A DNA stretch of 64,000 bases, taken from NCBI RefSeq assembly GCF_002532045.1, contig NZ_NWTG01000019.1, positions 85,382 through 149,381 on the forward strand, written 5' to 3'. The DNA comes from Bradyrhizobium sp. C9 (lineage in GTDB: Bacteria; Pseudomonadota; Alphaproteobacteria; Rhizobiales; Xanthobacteraceae). Positions 1-7,674 of the stretch are shown piece by piece (within the stretch, counting starts at the first letter, position 1; each line of letters begins with the position of its first letter). The notes under the pieces are model-generated. The model saw nothing but the letters and a program-made list of their open reading frames with translations, searched no databases and was not told the origin of the DNA. The position numbers were made by a program, and so were the translations under genes.

Positions 1-1
1 G

Positions 2-1504
2 GACATCACGGTGATCGGCGTGCCGCTGACCGCGATCACCAACTCGACCTACACCGATCCCAGGCAGCGCCAGCTGTTCAAGAACATCATCTATCTCGGC
101 GCGCTCTGCGCGCTGCTCGATCTCGATCCCAAGGTCGTCGAACAGCTGATCGGCGAGCAATACAAGGGCAAGGAGAAGCTGCTCTCCTCCAACGTCCATG
201 CGCTGCATCTCGGCCGCGACTGGGCGCTGCAGAACCTGAAATGCCCGATCGGGCTCCGGGTGAAGAAGTCCGACAAGGTCGGCGACCGCATCTTCGTGGA
301 AGGCAACAGCGCCGCTGCGCTCGGCGCCGTCTATGGCGGCGCCACCGTGTGCGCCTGGTATCCGATCACGCCGTCATCGTCGGTGGCGGAAGCCTTCACC
401 AGCCACTGCAAGAAGTACCGTCACGATCCCGAGACCGGCAAGGCGAAATACGCCATCGTGCAGGGCGAGGACGAGCTCGCCTCGATCGGCATCGTGATCG
501 GCGCGTCCTGGAACGGCGCGCGGGCCTTCACCGCGACTTCGGGTCCGGGCATCTCGCTGATGACCGAGTTCATCGGCCTGTCCTACTTCGCCGAGATCCC
601 GGCCGTGATCATGAACATCCAGCGCGCCGGTCCCTCGACCGGCATGCCGACCCGCACCCAGCAATGCGACGTGATCGCCTGCGCCTATGCCTCGCACGGC
701 GACACCAAGCACGTGCTGCTGTTCCCGGAAGATCCCGCGGAAGCGTTCGAGTTCGCCGCCGCCGCCTTCGATCTCGCCGAGCGGCTGCAGACCACGATCT
801 TCCTGATGCTCGATCTCGACATCGGGATGAACCACCGGCTGTGCCGTCCACTGAAGTGGGACGATGCCAAGCAATACGACCGCGGCAAGGTGATGACGGC
901 GGAGATGCTCGAGGAAGGCCGCGACTTCGGCCGATATCTCGACGTCGACGGCGACGGCATCCCCTATCGCACCTATCCCGGCACGCATCCGACCAAGGGC
1001 TCCTACTTCACCCGCGGCACCTCGCGCGACCGCTACGCGCGTTATTCCGAGGAAGGCGCCGTTTACGCCGACAACATGCAGCGCCTGGTGCGCAAGTTCG
1101 AGACCGCGCAGGACATGGTGCCGCGGCCGCTGCAGGCCAACGCGGCGAAGCCGACCAAATACGGCGTGCTGTATTTCGGCTCGACCTCGCCCGCGATGGA
1201 CGAGGCGATCGGAATCCTCGAGGCGCGCGGCCATCAGCTCGACCGCATGCGCATCCGCGCCTTCCCGTTCCACTCCAGCGTGGCGAGCTTCATCGCCGAT
1301 CACGACTTCGTCTACGTGGTCGAGCAGAACCGCGACGCGCAGCTCCGTCAGCTGATCGTCAACGAGAACGGTATCGACCCGGTGCGGCTGGTGCCGATCC
1401 TGCACTATGACGGCACGCCGATCACCGCGCGCTTCATCGCCAACGCGATCGCCGACCACCAGGATCATCTCAAGGTGACCCCACTCCGCAAGGCCGTGAC
1501 ATGA
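2..1504 (+). CDS. korA: 2-oxoglutarate:ferredoxin oxidoreductase alpha subunit (gamma-alpha fusion type), 5' partial
   Basis: Oxidatively decarboxylates 2-oxoglutarate (or a related 2-oxoacid) with CoA and ferredoxin, together with the beta subunit encoded next. The frame is open to the left edge, so the start and most of the N-terminal gamma-type domain lie outside the window; the GTG at 11 is internal. About 500 codons remain. The first ~90 residues look like the end of the gamma domain. The alpha domain follows, with the cofactor-binding-type motif YPITPSSS after a GNSAAALGA stretch and the TSGPGISLMTEF stretch typical of the family. The stop overlaps the korB start (ATGA at 1501-1504), so the two are translationally coupled. 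Substrate choice among 2-oxoacids cannot be settled from sequence alone. Confidence 0.93.
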   Translation, partial: DITVIGVPLTAITNSTYTDPRQRQLFKNIIYLGALCALLDLDPKVVEQLIGEQYKGKEKLLSSNVHALHLGRDWALQNLKCPIGLRVKKSDKVGDRIFVEGNSAAALGAVYGGATVCAWYPITPSSSVAEAFTSHCKKYRHDPETGKAKYAIVQGEDELASIGIVIGASWNGARAFTATSGPGISLMTEFIGLSYFAEIPAVIMNIQRAGPSTGMPTRTQQCDVIACAYASHGDTKHVLLFPEDPAEAFEFAAAAFDLAERLQTTIFLMLDLDIGMNHRLCRPLKWDDAKQYDRGKVMTAEMLEEGRDFGRYLDVDGDGIPYRTYPGTHPTKGSYFTRGTSRDRYARYSEEGAVYADNMQRLVRKFETAQDMVPRPLQANAAKPTKYGVLYFGSTSPAMDEAIGILEARGHQLDRMRIRAFPFHSSVASFIADHDFVYVVEQNRDAQLRQLIVNENGIDPVRLVPILHYDGTPITARFIANAIADHQDHLKVTPLRKAVT

Positions 1505-2556
1505 CCTACATTGCAAAGCCGAAGTTTCATCATCCCGGCCTGAAGAAGAACGAGCTGGGCTATACTCATCGCGACTACGAGGGGAAGATCTCGACCCTGT
1601 GCGCCGGCTGCGGCCACGATTCGATCACCGCCTCGATCATCGAAGCCTGCTACGAGCTCTCGATCGAGCCGCACCGGGTGGCGAAGATTTCCGGCATCGG
1701 CTGCTCGTCGAAGACGCCGGACTATTTCCTCGGCAATTCGCACGGCTTCAACTCCGTGCACGGCCGCATGCCGTCGGTGCTGACCGGCGCCAACCTCGCC
1801 AACCGCGACCTGATCTATCTCGGCGTCTCCGGCGACGGCGACAGCGCCTCGATCGGCTTCGGTCAGTTCGCGCATTCGATCCGGCGCGCCGTCAACATGA
1901 CCTACATCGTCGAGAACAACGGCGTGTACGGTCTGACCAAGGGCCAGTTCTCGGCCACCGCCGACCGCGGCTCGAAGTCCAAGAAGGGCGTCACCAACAC
2001 CGACAATGCGATCGACCTGGTCGCGATCGCGCTGCAGCTAGGGGCCACCTTCGTGGCGCGCAGCTTCTCCGGCGACAAGACGCAATTGGTTCCCTTGATT
2101 GCCGCTGCGATCCGCCACAAGGGCGCGTCGTTCATCGACGTGATCAGCCCCTGCATCGCCTTCAACAACCACGCCGGCTCGACCAAGAGCTTCGACTATG
2201 TCCGCGAGCACAATGACGCGGTGAACCGGCTCGACGTGCTGGTCGGCCGCGAGCCGATCAGCGTCGACTATGCGCCCGGCACTGTGCAGGTGGTCGAGCA
2301 GCATGACGGCACGCGGCTCGCGCTGCGCAAGCTCGACGCCGATTACGATCCGCACGATCGGCTCGGAGCCCAGACCTTCCTGCAAAAGCACGCCGCCAAG
2401 GGCCAGATCGTCACCGGGCTGCTTTACGTCGATCCCGACGCCGAGGACCTGCACACCCATCTCGACACCGTGGAGACGCCACTCAACACGATGGACGAGA
2501 AGGCGCTCTGCCCCGGCTCAGCCGTGCTCGACAAGATCAACGCCAGCCTGCGCTGA
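1501..2556 (+). CDS. korB: 2-oxoglutarate:ferredoxin oxidoreductase beta subunit
   Basis: Thiamine-diphosphate-binding subunit of the 2-oxoacid:ferredoxin oxidoreductase; 351 residues, normal for the two-subunit bacterial enzyme. Visible motifs are CAGCGHDS near residue 33, GIGCSSKTPDYF near 65, the GDGDSASIG thiamine-diphosphate motif near 104, and ISPCIAF near 220; the cysteines fit the [4Fe-4S] ligands known in this family. It begins inside the last codon of korA. The 3' end overlaps the convergent gene at 2518 by about 39 bases. The pair offers a ferredoxin-linked alternative to NAD-dependent 2-oxoglutarate dehydrogenase. Confidence 0.95.
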   Translation: MTYIAKPKFHHPGLKKNELGYTHRDYEGKISTLCAGCGHDSITASIIEACYELSIEPHRVAKISGIGCSSKTPDYFLGNSHGFNSVHGRMPSVLTGANLANRDLIYLGVSGDGDSASIGFGQFAHSIRRAVNMTYIVENNGVYGLTKGQFSATADRGSKSKKGVTNTDNAIDLVAIALQLGATFVARSFSGDKTQLVPLIAAAIRHKGASFIDVISPCIAFNNHAGSTKSFDYVREHNDAVNRLDVLVGREPISVDYAPGTVQVVEQHDGTRLALRKLDADYDPHDRLGAQTFLQKHAAKGQIVTGLLYVDPDAEDLHTHLDTVETPLNTMDEKALCPGSAVLDKINASLR

Positions 2557-3114
2557 CGGAAACCCGGCCGGTCCTATCTCGCTGCCGCGGGCCGCAGCGA
2601 GATAAGTCTTGCAGATATCAAGCAACTCGCCGGGGCTGACCGTGAGCATGCTCGCGCGGATCGGGATTCCGTCCAGTCCGAGTATTTTGTTCGCGGCCAT
2701 CGCCGCCTGCAACAAGCTTGCCGCAGCGAACCGATCCTTCGCCGCCGGTGTCAGTTTCAGCACCAAGTACGTCGAGCTGCGAGACCGCCAGGTATCGATG
2801 GCTTCAACGGATTGCCAGGCGATGAGATTGAACGACGTCGCTCGCAGGTCGCGGATGCCGTAGCGGCTGATGACAAGGACGGTCCTGTTGGGCGACAGCA
2901 ACTGCGAGGTAAACATGCAGGTGCAAAGCCCGAAGAGCATGAAGCCGCAATAGCCTGCAGCAGCGGAGGCGTTCGCAGGCGCCTCGAATGGCAACCAACC
3001 GAACAAGGCGGCTGAGGTCATCAGCCAGAGCGCGGCACTGGCGACCAGCAGGCCGAGCGTTTTCCAATAGGAAATGCCGATTTCGACGTCAGGAAGGTCT
3101 TGGCCGGGCCGCAT
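2518..3114 (-). CDS. Small membrane protein, STM3941-like family
   Basis: A 198-residue protein of unknown function. Two hydrophobic segments lie near residues 15-35 and 45-65, followed by a soluble domain of about 120 residues. The order of membrane hairpin, then a PH-like domain ending in a 'SPGELLDICKTYL' type helix, resembles what databases call the STM3941 family; I assign it from overall pattern, not a diagnostic motif. ATG 3114 is preferred because MRPGQDLPDVEIG begins the conserved-looking part, although GTG 3159 would add 15 residues and neither has a strong ribosome site. The 3' end runs 39 bases into korB in antisense. Confidence 0.6.
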   Translation of the reverse strand: MRPGQDLPDVEIGISYWKTLGLLVASAALWLMTSAALFGWLPFEAPANASAAAGYCGFMLFGLCTCMFTSQLLSPNRTVLVISRYGIRDLRATSFNLIAWQSVEAIDTWRSRSSTYLVLKLTPAAKDRFAAASLLQAAMAANKILGLDGIPIRASMLTVSPGELLDICKTYLAAARGSEIGPAGFPSAQAGVDLVEHG

Positions 3115-3249
3115 GTTCGGACCGCGTTCTCGACAACCAAAGGCTCCGGTTGTCGACACTTACCCGCCACACGTTAAGATCGCATTTCGGCAACGGCTCG
3201 AAATGTGCCCAGTCGAAACCTTTGCGTTGAACTGACGCATGGTCTCGGA

Positions 3250-3281
3250 CCGGGCCTTCCGAAGTCAGCCGGAAGGCCCGG
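3250..3281 (-). terminator. Strong hairpin after the binding-protein gene
   Basis: A perfect 12-bp GC-rich stem (ccgggccttccg paired with its complement) encloses an 8-base loop just downstream of the substrate-binding-protein stop at 3297. There is no T-run on the minus strand, so factor-independent termination is likely but not certain. Confidence 0.65.
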
Positions 3282-3296
3282 TTTGCGTTCATCCGG

Positions 3297-4487
3297 CTAC
3301 TTGTCGCTCAGGACGTCGCCGAACAGCGCCCAGGACTTGCCGTCGAACCGCGCCATCTGGATCTGGCGGATCGGCGTCACATTGTCGGGCTCGGTCTGCA
3401 CCTTGATGCCCGGCAGCAACATCGGCAGTTCCAGCGCTTTCAGGTTGGTCGCCTGCTTGATGATGTTGTCGCGGCTGTAGTCGCCGTTGCAGTTCTTCAG
3501 CACCGCCGCCATCACCTGCGCGACCGTGTAGCCCTGCACGTTGAAGAGATCGCCCGGGCTCGCATTGGGCTGATACTTCTTCATCCAGGCCGAAAACTCC
3601 TTCTGCGCCGGATCGTCGGCCCAGCGCGGGTCGGTCGGATCCTTCAGATAGAGCCCGGTCACCACGCCGATGACGTTCTCGAGCCCGGCCGGCTCGAGCA
3701 CCGCAGAGACCGAATTGGAGACGGTCGGCAGGATGGTGAGCGGCTTCCAGCCCATGCTCGCCGCCTTGCGCAGCGCTTGCGCCGCGAATTTCGGCGTCGC
3801 TTCGGCGAAGAACACGTCGGCACCGGACTCCCGCATCGTCACCATCTGGGAATCGATGGTCGGATCTGATGTCAGGTACGTGGTCTCCGCGACGATCTGG
3901 CCGACATGCTCGCCGAGCCCGTCCTTGAAGCCCCTGAGATAGTCCTTGCCGGCGTCTTCGTTCGGCGTGATGACGGCGATCTTCGCGTCCGGCTTGGTCT
4001 TCAGGATGTACTTTGCATAGAGCCGGCCCTCGAGCTCGTAGGTGGGGTTGAAACCGACCGTCCATGGGAACTGCTTCGGATCGTTCCAGCGCGTCGCGCC
4101 GGACGATACGAACAGCTGCGGCACGTGCTTGATGTTCAGATATTTCTGCACGGAGATGTTGGGCGCCGTGCCGACCGCGCTGAAGATCGCCAGCACCTCG
4201 TCCTGCTCGACCAGCTTGCGGGTCTGCTCGACGGTCTTCGATGGCGAATAGGCGTCGTCGAGACTCTCGAACTCGATCTTGCGGCCAGTGATGCCGCCCT
4301 GGTCGTTGAGCATCTGGAAATACGCGGCCTCGGCGCGCGCGATCGTGCCGTAGGCGGACGCCGGGCCGCTATAGGGCGCGGTGTTTCCGATCTTGATTGC
4401 GGAATCTGCTGCGATGGACGGCGGAATCGATGATGCCGTCAGGGTGGTAAGGGCGAGAAAGCCCGCGAGACGAGAGCGAGTTGACAA
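3297..4487 (-). CDS. ABC transporter substrate-binding protein, branched-chain amino acid type
   Basis: Periplasmic solute receptor of the Leu/Ile/Val-binding (Peripla_BP_6) family, 396 residues. An N-terminal signal peptide ends near SIAADS (about residue 28). The mature part opens with the family pattern KIGNTAPYSGPASAYGTI and carries NDQGGITGRKIEF, as in LivK-like proteins. The start is TTG (4485-4487), with an AAGGA ribosome site eight bases upstream and no alternative ATG before the signal peptide. No permease or ATPase genes lie alongside, so it is an orphan that must share a transporter encoded elsewhere. The ligand could be an amino acid, an aromatic acid or a urea-like compound; the sequence does not decide. 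Confidence 0.9.
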   Translation of the reverse strand: MSTRSRLAGFLALTTLTASSIPPSIAADSAIKIGNTAPYSGPASAYGTIARAEAAYFQMLNDQGGITGRKIEFESLDDAYSPSKTVEQTRKLVEQDEVLAIFSAVGTAPNISVQKYLNIKHVPQLFVSSGATRWNDPKQFPWTVGFNPTYELEGRLYAKYILKTKPDAKIAVITPNEDAGKDYLRGFKDGLGEHVGQIVAETTYLTSDPTIDSQMVTMRESGADVFFAEATPKFAAQALRKAASMGWKPLTILPTVSNSVSAVLEPAGLENVIGVVTGLYLKDPTDPRWADDPAQKEFSAWMKKYQPNASPGDLFNVQGYTVAQVMAAVLKNCNGDYSRDNIIKQATNLKALELPMLLPGIKVQTEPDNVTPIRQIQMARFDGKSWALFGDVLSDK

Positions 4488-4745
4488 GAGCGTATCCTTT
4501 TCTTGGTTTTCTTGACGCGGCGCACCTTATCAATCGCGCCCGCGCAGGCAATCACCAAGAGGACATCAATGAGATTTCCGCACGCCGGCAATCACGTTCG
4601 CGCGTGGAACATGATGCGATTCAAAATCTGGAATGTTGCCGGGATGTTCGCGATGCGGGCCTTCGATGGACACGAAGGTTCATCATGCAAGACTCGCCTT
4701 CCGCGCGGCGGGTACGCCGCGCTGATGTCAGCGAGAACGTTATCC

Positions 4746-6290
4746 TCAGGCAGCGACCGCAGCCGCGCGCGGGCTGACGACGTATTCCTTCAGCACCTTG
4801 TCGGTACCGTCGAGTTCGGTGAGGGCCACGTCGTAAGACCACAGATCGGCGAGATGCTGCAGCACGCGCCGCGTATCGGTCTCGTTGAGCTGCGCACCCT
4901 TCACGGTGGTGTGCCGCAGCATCAGGCGGCGATCGCCGTCGAGATCGACATCCATGACCTCGATATTGGCGTCGACGAAACCGACGTCGTATTGCCGGGC
5001 CAGCTCGCGGCGCACCCGGCGGTAGCCGCGCTCGTCATGGATCGCATCGACCTTGATGCCCTGGCTTTCGGCAGGATCGTCGTGCAGATGGAACATGCGG
5101 AAGCGCCGGATCAGCGCCGGGGAGAGGAACTGGTTGATGAAGCTCTCGTCGCGGTAGTTGCTCCAGATGTCGCGCAGCACGCCCTCGACGTCGCCCTTGC
5201 CGGCAATGTCGGGGAACCAGTCGCGGTCCTCGTCCTCCGGAGTCTTCACGATCCGCTCGATGTCCTGCATCATGGCAAAGCCGAGCGCGTATGGATTGAA
5301 GCCCGAATAGCGGCGATCGTCGAACTCGGGCTGAAACACCACATTGGTGTGCGACTGCAGGAATTCGAGGAAATTGCCGTCGGTGATCCGTCCCTGCTGA
5401 TGCAGCCGGCTCATGATGCGGTAATGGACGTAGGTCGCGGTGCCCTCGTTCATCACCTTGGTCTGGCCCTGCGGGTAGAAGTACTGCGCGATGTGACGCA
5501 CGATGCGAATGAGTTCGCGCTGCCAGCCCGCCAGGCGTGGCGCGGTCTTCTCGAGGAAATAGAGGATATTCTCCTGCGGCAGTCCGAGCAGCGCGCGGCG
5601 CCGCTCGGCGGAGAGCGTCGCCTTGCTCTTGGCCTTGGTGTTCGGCACCGTTCGCCACAGATCGTTGAACACGGACTCCTCGTGCTGCCGGCGCTCGCCG
5701 GCGCGCTTTTCCTCGGCACGCAGGTCGAGCGTCTTCTTGCCGGGATAGCGGTCGACGCCGTGTGACATCAGTGCATGCGCGGCATCGAGCGTCCGCTCCA
5801 CCGTCTCGCGGCCGTGGCGATCCTCACAGACCGCGATGTAGCCCTTGGCGAATTCCAGGTAGTCGAGGATGCCGTCGGCATCGGTCCACTGCTTGAACAG
5901 ATAGTTGTTCTTGAAGAAGTGATTGTGCCCGAACGCCGCATGCGCGATCACCAGCGTCTGCATCGTCGCGGTGTTCTCCTCCATCAAATAGGAGATGCAC
6001 GGCGAAGAGTTGATCACGATCTCATAGGCGAGGCCCATAAGGCCCTTGCGATAGGACGCTTCCTGGAAGGCGAACTGCTTGCCGAACGACCAGTGCTTGT
6101 AGAACAGCGGCATCCCGACCGACGAATAAGCGTCGAGCATCTGCTCGGCGGTGATCACCTCGATCTGGTTGGGATAGACGTCGAGCCCGAGCTCCTTGCG
6201 CGCGATCTGCTCGCAGGCGTCGTGAATTCGCTGCAGCGTCGGGAAATCCCAGTCGGCGCCATCGAACAGCAGTTCGCCGGAAGACCCCAT
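4746..6290 (-). CDS. SpoVR family protein
   Basis: A 514-residue SpoVR/YcgB-family protein, full length for the family. The biochemical function is unknown. It opens with the typical WDFPTLQRIHDACEQIARKE region and contains the conserved MNEGTATYVHYRIM and NPYALGFAMMQDIERI blocks. It is the last gene of a three-gene minus-strand operon after prkA and yeaH; only four bases separate it from yeaH. The ATG at 6290 has an AGGAAAGGG ribosome site. The family was named for Bacillus spore cortex formation, but this lineage does not sporulate. In enterobacteria the homologues are stationary-phase and stress-linked, so a stress role is inferred. Confidence 0.93.
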   Translation of the reverse strand: MGSSGELLFDGADWDFPTLQRIHDACEQIARKELGLDVYPNQIEVITAEQMLDAYSSVGMPLFYKHWSFGKQFAFQEASYRKGLMGLAYEIVINSSPCISYLMEENTATMQTLVIAHAAFGHNHFFKNNYLFKQWTDADGILDYLEFAKGYIAVCEDRHGRETVERTLDAAHALMSHGVDRYPGKKTLDLRAEEKRAGERRQHEESVFNDLWRTVPNTKAKSKATLSAERRRALLGLPQENILYFLEKTAPRLAGWQRELIRIVRHIAQYFYPQGQTKVMNEGTATYVHYRIMSRLHQQGRITDGNFLEFLQSHTNVVFQPEFDDRRYSGFNPYALGFAMMQDIERIVKTPEDEDRDWFPDIAGKGDVEGVLRDIWSNYRDESFINQFLSPALIRRFRMFHLHDDPAESQGIKVDAIHDERGYRRVRRELARQYDVGFVDANIEVMDVDLDGDRRLMLRHTTVKGAQLNETDTRRVLQHLADLWSYDVALTELDGTDKVLKEYVVSPRAAAVAA

Positions 6291-6294
6291 TAAA

Positions 6295-7563
6295 CTATAC
6301 CCTTTCCTGACTGGTGCGGCGCTTGAACAGGTCCTGGAACACCGGGAAGATCTCGCCGCGCTCGCTCACCTTGCGCATCGACAGCGGCTGGCCCTCGTTG
6401 CGCAGCCGCTCATAGAGCGTCCAGAGCGAGGAGTCCGGCATGTCGAAGGTGTAGTTGGCGGCCTCGCCAACCTCGAGATAAGCGAAGAACTGGCAGACCG
6501 GCAGTATCTTGTCGGTCAGGAGATGCCCGGTTACCCCGCTGTCGGAGGTCATGTTGTCGCCGTCCGAGGCCTGCGCGGCGTAGATGTTCCAGTCGGCGGG
6601 ACGGAAGCGGGTTCGAACGATGTCGTGCATCGCAACCAGCGCGCTCGACACCAGCGTGCCGCCGGACGCCGGCCCATGGAAGAACGTATCCTCGTCCACC
6701 TCCTCGGCGCGGTCGGTGTGCCGGATGAACACGATCTCGACATGCTTGTAGCGCCGCTTCAGGAAGACGTAGAGCAGCATGTAGAACCGCTTCGCCAGAT
6801 CCTTCATGTGCTCGGACATCGAGCCCGAGACGTCCATCAGGCAGAACATCACGGCCTGCGCCACCGGCTTCGGCACCGTCTCAAAGCGGCGATAGCGGAT
6901 GTCGATCGGATCGATGAACGGGATCCGCTTGACCTTGGCCTTCAACGCTTCGAGCAGCGTGAGCAGTTCGCGGCGGCGCGTCTCGTCATCACACTCTGCA
7001 AGCTCCGCTTCCAGCGCCTCGATTTCGTCCTTGCGCGGCCGGCGCAGCGCCACACGTCGCGCCAGCGCCCGGCTCACCGTGCGGCTGACCGAGATATTGG
7101 CGGGCGAGCCGGAGGTCGCATACCCCGCGCGCCGGATGCCCTCGCTCTCGGTTTCCGCGAGCTTGCGCTTGGCAAGATCAGGCAATTCGAGGTCGTCGAG
7201 GAAGAGGTCGACGAACTCCTCGCGACTCAGCACGAAGCGGAAGGCATCCTCGCTGTCGCCTTCGCCCGCGCCGGAGCCCTTGGCACCGCTCTGGTTCGGG
7301 CGCTGCAGCCAATCGCCTTCGACGAATTTCTTGTTGCCCGGCAGCACCATGTCACGCGTGCCGCCCTCGCGCCGGAACCGCGGCTCATCCATGCCGTCCA
7401 GCGGGATGGTCACCTCGCCGCCCTCCAGGACATCCTTGATGTCCCGGTCCTGTGACGACTTCTTGACGGCCCCCTGCACCAGCGCCTTGGCGCGCCGCAG
7501 GAAGCGCTGGCGGTTCTCCAGGCTCTTGCTACCTGGATTCAGCCGCCGATCGACGATATGCAT
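6295..7563 (-). CDS. yeaH: YeaH/YhbH family protein (DUF444), VWA-like
   Basis: A 422-residue DUF444 protein. It carries a von Willebrand A-type metal-site motif, DVSGS, at residues 244-248, followed by MSEHMKDLAKRFY, as in YeaH. The N-terminal third is charged, with a low-complexity GAKGSGAGEGDSE stretch near residue 93. ATG 7563 (MHIVDRRLNPGSK) is the family's usual start; an in-frame GTG six bases upstream is the alternative. The gene sits between prkA and spoVR on the same strand. In E. coli the YeaG kinase and YeaH are co-expressed and linked to sustained nitrogen starvation; partnership with the upstream kinase is inferred from that and from gene order. Confidence 0.93.
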   Translation of the reverse strand: MHIVDRRLNPGSKSLENRQRFLRRAKALVQGAVKKSSQDRDIKDVLEGGEVTIPLDGMDEPRFRREGGTRDMVLPGNKKFVEGDWLQRPNQSGAKGSGAGEGDSEDAFRFVLSREEFVDLFLDDLELPDLAKRKLAETESEGIRRAGYATSGSPANISVSRTVSRALARRVALRRPRKDEIEALEAELAECDDETRRRELLTLLEALKAKVKRIPFIDPIDIRYRRFETVPKPVAQAVMFCLMDVSGSMSEHMKDLAKRFYMLLYVFLKRRYKHVEIVFIRHTDRAEEVDEDTFFHGPASGGTLVSSALVAMHDIVRTRFRPADWNIYAAQASDGDNMTSDSGVTGHLLTDKILPVCQFFAYLEVGEAANYTFDMPDSSLWTLYERLRNEGQPLSMRKVSERGEIFPVFQDLFKRRTSQERV

Positions 7564-7590
7564 GACCACGTTGCATCTGCCTCACACCGG

Positions 7591-7664
7591 ATGCGATCAT
7601 GACAGTCGCATCGCATTCTTATTGGACGGAACGAGACGAGACGGAAAGCCGCTGCCGGCTTTCC
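7591..7664 (-). promoter_or_regulatory. Two intercistronic hairpins between prkA and yeaH
   Basis: The 111-base prkA-yeaH spacer contains two inverted repeats. The first, at 7643-7664, has a 9-bp perfect stem (ggaaagccg) and a 4-base loop. The second, at 7591-7611, pairs ATGCGA with TCGCAT around a 9-base loop. Neither is followed by a T-run, so they fit partial termination, RNA processing or mRNA stabilisation better than full termination. Function is inferred. Confidence 0.5.
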
Positions 7665-7674
7665 GGATCGTGCA

